A DNA stretch of 64,000 bases. Source: Hyphomicrobiales bacterium. GTDB lineage: Bacteria; Pseudomonadota; Alphaproteobacteria; Rhizobiales; Aestuariivirgaceae. The notes below the pieces were generated by a model that made no database searches, was not told the DNA's origin, and worked only from the letters and a program-made list of their open reading frames with translations. Both the position numbers and the translations under genes were made by a program. The first letter of the stretch is position 1. Each line of letters starts with the position of its first letter. This document shows positions 61,696 through 64,000 of this stretch, in pieces. The stretch covers positions 1,882,501-1,946,500 of the forward strand of contig JADJVV010000001.1 of NCBI GenBank assembly GCA_016710435.1, in the 5' to 3' direction.

Positions 61696-62400
61696 GTGAC
61701 CAACGGACAGCCTGTCAGCCACGTGATTTTCGATTGCGACGGTGTTCTGGTGGACAGCGAGGGCCTGTCGGCTGGCGTGCTCATGGGCATGATGGCGGAG
61801 ATCGGACTCCCCATCACCGACGAGATTTTCCGCACGGATTTTCTCGGCCGCAGCTTTGCCAGCGCGGCGAAGCGCGTGCTGCAACGCTTTGGCCGCCCCA
61901 TGCCGGATGATTTCCAGATGCGCTACCGCGGCCGCCTGCTGGAGCGCATGCGCCACGACCTGAAACCCATGGGGGGCGTGACGGAGGTGCTGGAAACGAT
62001 CCGCCTTCCCTATTGCCTGGCCACCAGCAGTTCGCCCGAACGCCTCGCCACCTCCTTGCAGGTGACGGGGCTGGCGCCGTTCTTCGCGGGCCGCTGCAGC
62101 ACGGCATCGGAAGTCGCCCACGGCAAGCCCGCACCCGATCTCCTGCTGCTCGCAGCCAGCAGGTTGAACGCAGACCCTGCCGCCTGCCTCGTGATCGAAG
62201 ACAGCGAGATGGGTATCCTTGCGGCCCGCGCGGCCGGCATGGCGGTCTGGCATTTCCGCGGCGGTGTGCACATGCAGATGGGATATGATTTGCCCGACGG
62301 CCTCACCGCCGACCGCACCATCGCCGATATGGCGGAGCTTCACCGTGTTTTCGCCGATGCTGGCATTTGTGCGCCCGCCCGTGTAGCACATCCCGCATGA
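61696..62400 (+). CDS. HAD-superfamily phosphatase
   Basis: 234-residue subfamily IA HAD hydrolase: motif I FDCDGVLVDSE, motif II TSSS, motif III Lys in GKPAPDL and motif IV EDSEMGI. It would remove phosphate from a small sugar or polyol phosphate. Starts with GTG; GGGAGA lies 9 nt before it. Two genes of a sugar/polyol uptake operon follow (SorC regulator 9 nt downstream, ABC binding protein), so a sugar phosphate is the likely substrate. Confidence 0.88.
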   Translation: MTNGQPVSHVIFDCDGVLVDSEGLSAGVLMGMMAEIGLPITDEIFRTDFLGRSFASAAKRVLQRFGRPMPDDFQMRYRGRLLERMRHDLKPMGGVTEVLETIRLPYCLATSSSPERLATSLQVTGLAPFFAGRCSTASEVAHGKPAPDLLLLAASRLNADPAACLVIEDSEMGILAARAAGMAVWHFRGGVHMQMGYDLPDGLTADRTIADMAELHRVFADAGICAPARVAHPA

Positions 62401-62409
62401 GGAGCAGCC

Positions 62410-63366
62410 GTGGCGCGCAAACCTGAACCCGAAAAGGAACGGCTGGATGATGCCGCCCGCGCGGGATGGCTCTACTATATCGCCGGAAATACCCAGGACG
62501 AGATCGCCCGCAAGCTCGGCGTCTCGCGCCAGACGGCCCAGCGCCTCGTCTCGCTCGCCGTCACCGAGCGCCTCATCAAGGTGCGCTTTGATCATCCGCT
62601 CGGCCGCTGCCTTGAACTCTCCGACCGCATGAAGGAACGCTTCGGCCTGGAAACCTGCGAGGTGGTACCGGCCGATCCCGCTTCCCATTCCGAAACGCTG
62701 GGCATCGTGGAAGCGGCAGCGACCGAGATGGAGCGCTATCTCGTCTCGCAACATCCCGTCATCATCGGTCTCGGTACCGGGCGCACATTGCGCGCCGTTG
62801 CCGAGCAGGTGAGCCCGATGGAATGCCCCCAGCACAAGATCGTCTCGCTCGTCGGCAACATCGGGCCCGATGGGTCGGCAACCGTGTTCGACGTTGCGTC
62901 GCGCGTCGGAGACCGCGTGGGCGCGCCGCATTATCCCATGCCGTTTCCTGTGGTGACCGCGACGGTGCATGAGAAGAACCTTCTCGTCACGCAGAAGTCG
63001 CTCCGCAACGTCATGGATCTTGCAGCCCAGGCAGACGTGAGCTTCGTCGGCATCGGTACGGTGGACGATTCCTCCGCCATGCTGCGCGACGGATTTGTCC
63101 GCGCCGACGAAATCCGCGCCATGATGAAGGCGGGCGCCGTGGGCGAGATCACCGGCTGGAGTTTCGATGCCGATGGTCAACTCACGGAGGGTCTCGTCAA
63201 CGACCGGGTGCTCAGTGTTCCCCTCGAAACGCCGGCCCGCCGCCGCGTCATAGGCGTCGCCATGGCGCCTGGCCGCTACAAGGCCATACAAGGGGCGCTG
63301 GCGGGCCGTTTGATCAATGGCCTGATCACCAATGAGACCATGGCTGGGCAATTGCTATCGAAATAG
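62410..63366 (+). CDS. SorC/DeoR-type sugar-binding transcriptional regulator
   Basis: 318 residues: N-terminal HTH (about 15-60, NTQDEIARKLGVSRQTAQRLV) and a sugar-phosphate isomerase-like effector domain (GLGTGRTLRAVAEQV, SLVGNIGPDGSATVFDVASRVG, GVAMAPGRYKAIQGALAG). GTG start with GAGGAG upstream. It precedes a solute-binding protein gene by 170 nt; control of that ABC operon by a phosphorylated sugar is likely, as with SorC and polyol regulators of rhizobia. Confidence 0.9.
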   Translation: MARKPEPEKERLDDAARAGWLYYIAGNTQDEIARKLGVSRQTAQRLVSLAVTERLIKVRFDHPLGRCLELSDRMKERFGLETCEVVPADPASHSETLGIVEAAATEMERYLVSQHPVIIGLGTGRTLRAVAEQVSPMECPQHKIVSLVGNIGPDGSATVFDVASRVGDRVGAPHYPMPFPVVTATVHEKNLLVTQKSLRNVMDLAAQADVSFVGIGTVDDSSAMLRDGFVRADEIRAMMKAGAVGEITGWSFDADGQLTEGLVNDRVLSVPLETPARRRVIGVAMAPGRYKAIQGALAGRLINGLITNETMAGQLLSK

Positions 63367-63429
63367 GCGATTGCCCAATAATCAAATTATAGAAATATTA
63401 CAGGTACTTACTGCGACAGCGAAGAGCGC

Positions 63430-63451
63430 TTCGTCGCACTGCAGCGACGAA
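63430..63451. promoter_or_regulatory. Inverted repeat, candidate SorC operator or hairpin
   Basis: TTCGTCGC-ACTGCA-GCGACGAA: 8-bp perfect arms with a 6-nt centre, in the gap between the regulator and the binding-protein gene. It is 22 bp long, as expected for a dimeric regulator site, but could also be an RNA hairpin after the regulator gene. Confidence 0.45.
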
Positions 63452-63496
63452 TCTGGCTTGACTCGGCGCGTTTTCGAATGTGACATATTCCCGTGA

Positions 63497-63514
63497 CGTG
63501 GGCAAAAGCCCACG
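63497..63514 (+). promoter_or_regulatory. Leader hairpin upstream of the solute-binding protein gene
   Basis: CGTGGGC-AAAA-GCCCACG, 7-bp perfect stem, followed by GTTTCAC and then the GGGAGG Shine-Dalgarno at 63524-63529. It may act as attenuator, terminator or transcript-stabilising leader. Confidence 0.45.
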
Positions 63515-63536
63515 GTTTCACTTGGGAGGTTAAACC

Positions 63537-64000
63537 ATGAAATTGAAGCTGAAGGGCGTGCTTGGCGCGCTCGCCATTGCGGCGCTGTCCACCACGGCGC
63601 TGGCTGAAACGAAGCTGACCATCGCCACCGTGAACAACGGCGACATGATCCGCATGCAGGGACTGACGGATGACTTCACGAAGGCCAATCCGGACATCTC
63701 GCTCGAGTGGGTGACACTCGAAGAGAACGTGCTGCGCGAAAAGGTGACGACCGACATCGCCACCAAGGGAGGACAGTTCGACGTCCTCACCATTGGCACG
63801 TACGAAGTGCCGATCTGGGGCAAGAAGGGCTGGCTCGTGCCGCTGACGCAGGTCGATGATCCGGCCGATCTCCTGCCCGCCATCGCAGGCGGCCTCACGG
63901 TTGACGGCAAGCTGATGGCTGCGCCCTTCTACGGCGAAAGCTCCATGGTGATGTACCGCAAGGACCTCGTGGACGCTGCCGGCGAGAAGATGCCTGACGC
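63537..64000 (+). CDS. ABC transporter extracellular solute-binding protein, polyol/sugar type (partial)
   Basis: The first 154 residues of a periplasmic binding protein; it runs off the right edge. A Sec signal (KLKGVLGALAIAALSTTALA) ends before ETKLTIATVNNGDMIRMQG. The early sequence (DFTKANPDISLEWVTLEENVLREKVTTDIATKGGQFDVLTIG and APFYGESSMVMYRKD, each in shorter blocks) resembles the sorbitol/mannitol-binding SmoE group. GGGAGG lies 7 nt before ATG 63537. The rest of the importer should follow beyond the window. Confidence 0.85.
   Translation, partial: MKLKLKGVLGALAIAALSTTALAETKLTIATVNNGDMIRMQGLTDDFTKANPDISLEWVTLEENVLREKVTTDIATKGGQFDVLTIGTYEVPIWGKKGWLVPLTQVDDPADLLPAIAGGLTVDGKLMAAPFYGESSMVMYRKDLVDAAGEKMPD

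Overview
The window is high-GC (roughly 60-65%) bacterial chromosome, most likely from an alphaproteobacterium and probably one of the Hyphomicrobiales (Rhizobiales). The pointers are the sdhCDAB gene order, an aconitase followed by a DUF1223 gene, the nirK-nirV pair, SorC/SmoE-type polyol genes, and methylated-amine and hydroxyproline catabolism genes typical of soil and plant-associated rhizobial relatives. The organism is inferred from gene content only. There is no phage, transposon or CRISPR array.

Left part (1-14 kb) is catabolic. It opens with the end of a glycerol-type operon (FGGY kinase, FAD oxidoreductase, GlpA-like dehydrogenase). Next is a putative regulon of two paralogous APC permeases, an SDR, a LysR regulator and an MttB-family methyltransferase. 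Matching TGAG/CTCA dyads lie beside the LysR gene and the methyltransferase gene. Two tandem L,D-transpeptidases follow, then a PAS-AraC regulator next to a DapA-family enzyme and a 4-hydroxyproline-epimerase-like protein.

Central metabolism (14-30 kb): sdhCDAB, acnA and small exported proteins. A trimethylamine dehydrogenase/StcD-like flavoprotein may connect to the methyltransferase and hydroxyproline genes. A denitrification module (cupredoxin, nirK, nirV) lies opposite nsrR. Its promoter carries a perfect FNR/NnrR box and a good NsrR site. asd and tRNA-Ser(CGA) end this part. From 30.4 to 32 kb the DNA is gene-poor and visibly lower in GC, with an exported beta-barrel-like protein and a nucleotidyl cyclase fused to a YHS domain. 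A LysR/DUF2798/MFS group follows.

Exopolysaccharide locus (35.8-56 kb): galU, a secreted RTX/DUF4114 protein, an outer-membrane export lipoprotein, a chain-length protein, a polymerase, two glycosyltransferases, a flippase, a pyruvyl transferase, a WecG-initiating-transferase fusion and a nucleotidyltransferase-like protein. This is a nearly complete Wzx/Wzy-type pathway. It is followed directly by a sigma-54 response regulator, a small periplasmic SuoX-fold protein and a hybrid histidine kinase. The two divergent intergenic regions (39989-40331 and 48695-49009) each hold the same 19-bp dyad, GGCTCTCAAATCGGGAGCC, between outward-facing -24/-12 promoters. I read this as a dedicated sigma-54 regulon driven by the neighbouring regulator, and it is the most interesting signal in the window.

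Right end (56-64 kb): an L-2-hydroxyglutarate-oxidase-like flavoprotein, aroQ, then a complete Anbu operon (Anbu protease homologue, transglutaminase, alpha-E protein, circularly permuted ATP-grasp). The window closes with the start of a polyol/sugar ABC uptake operon (HAD phosphatase, SorC regulator, truncated solute-binding protein).
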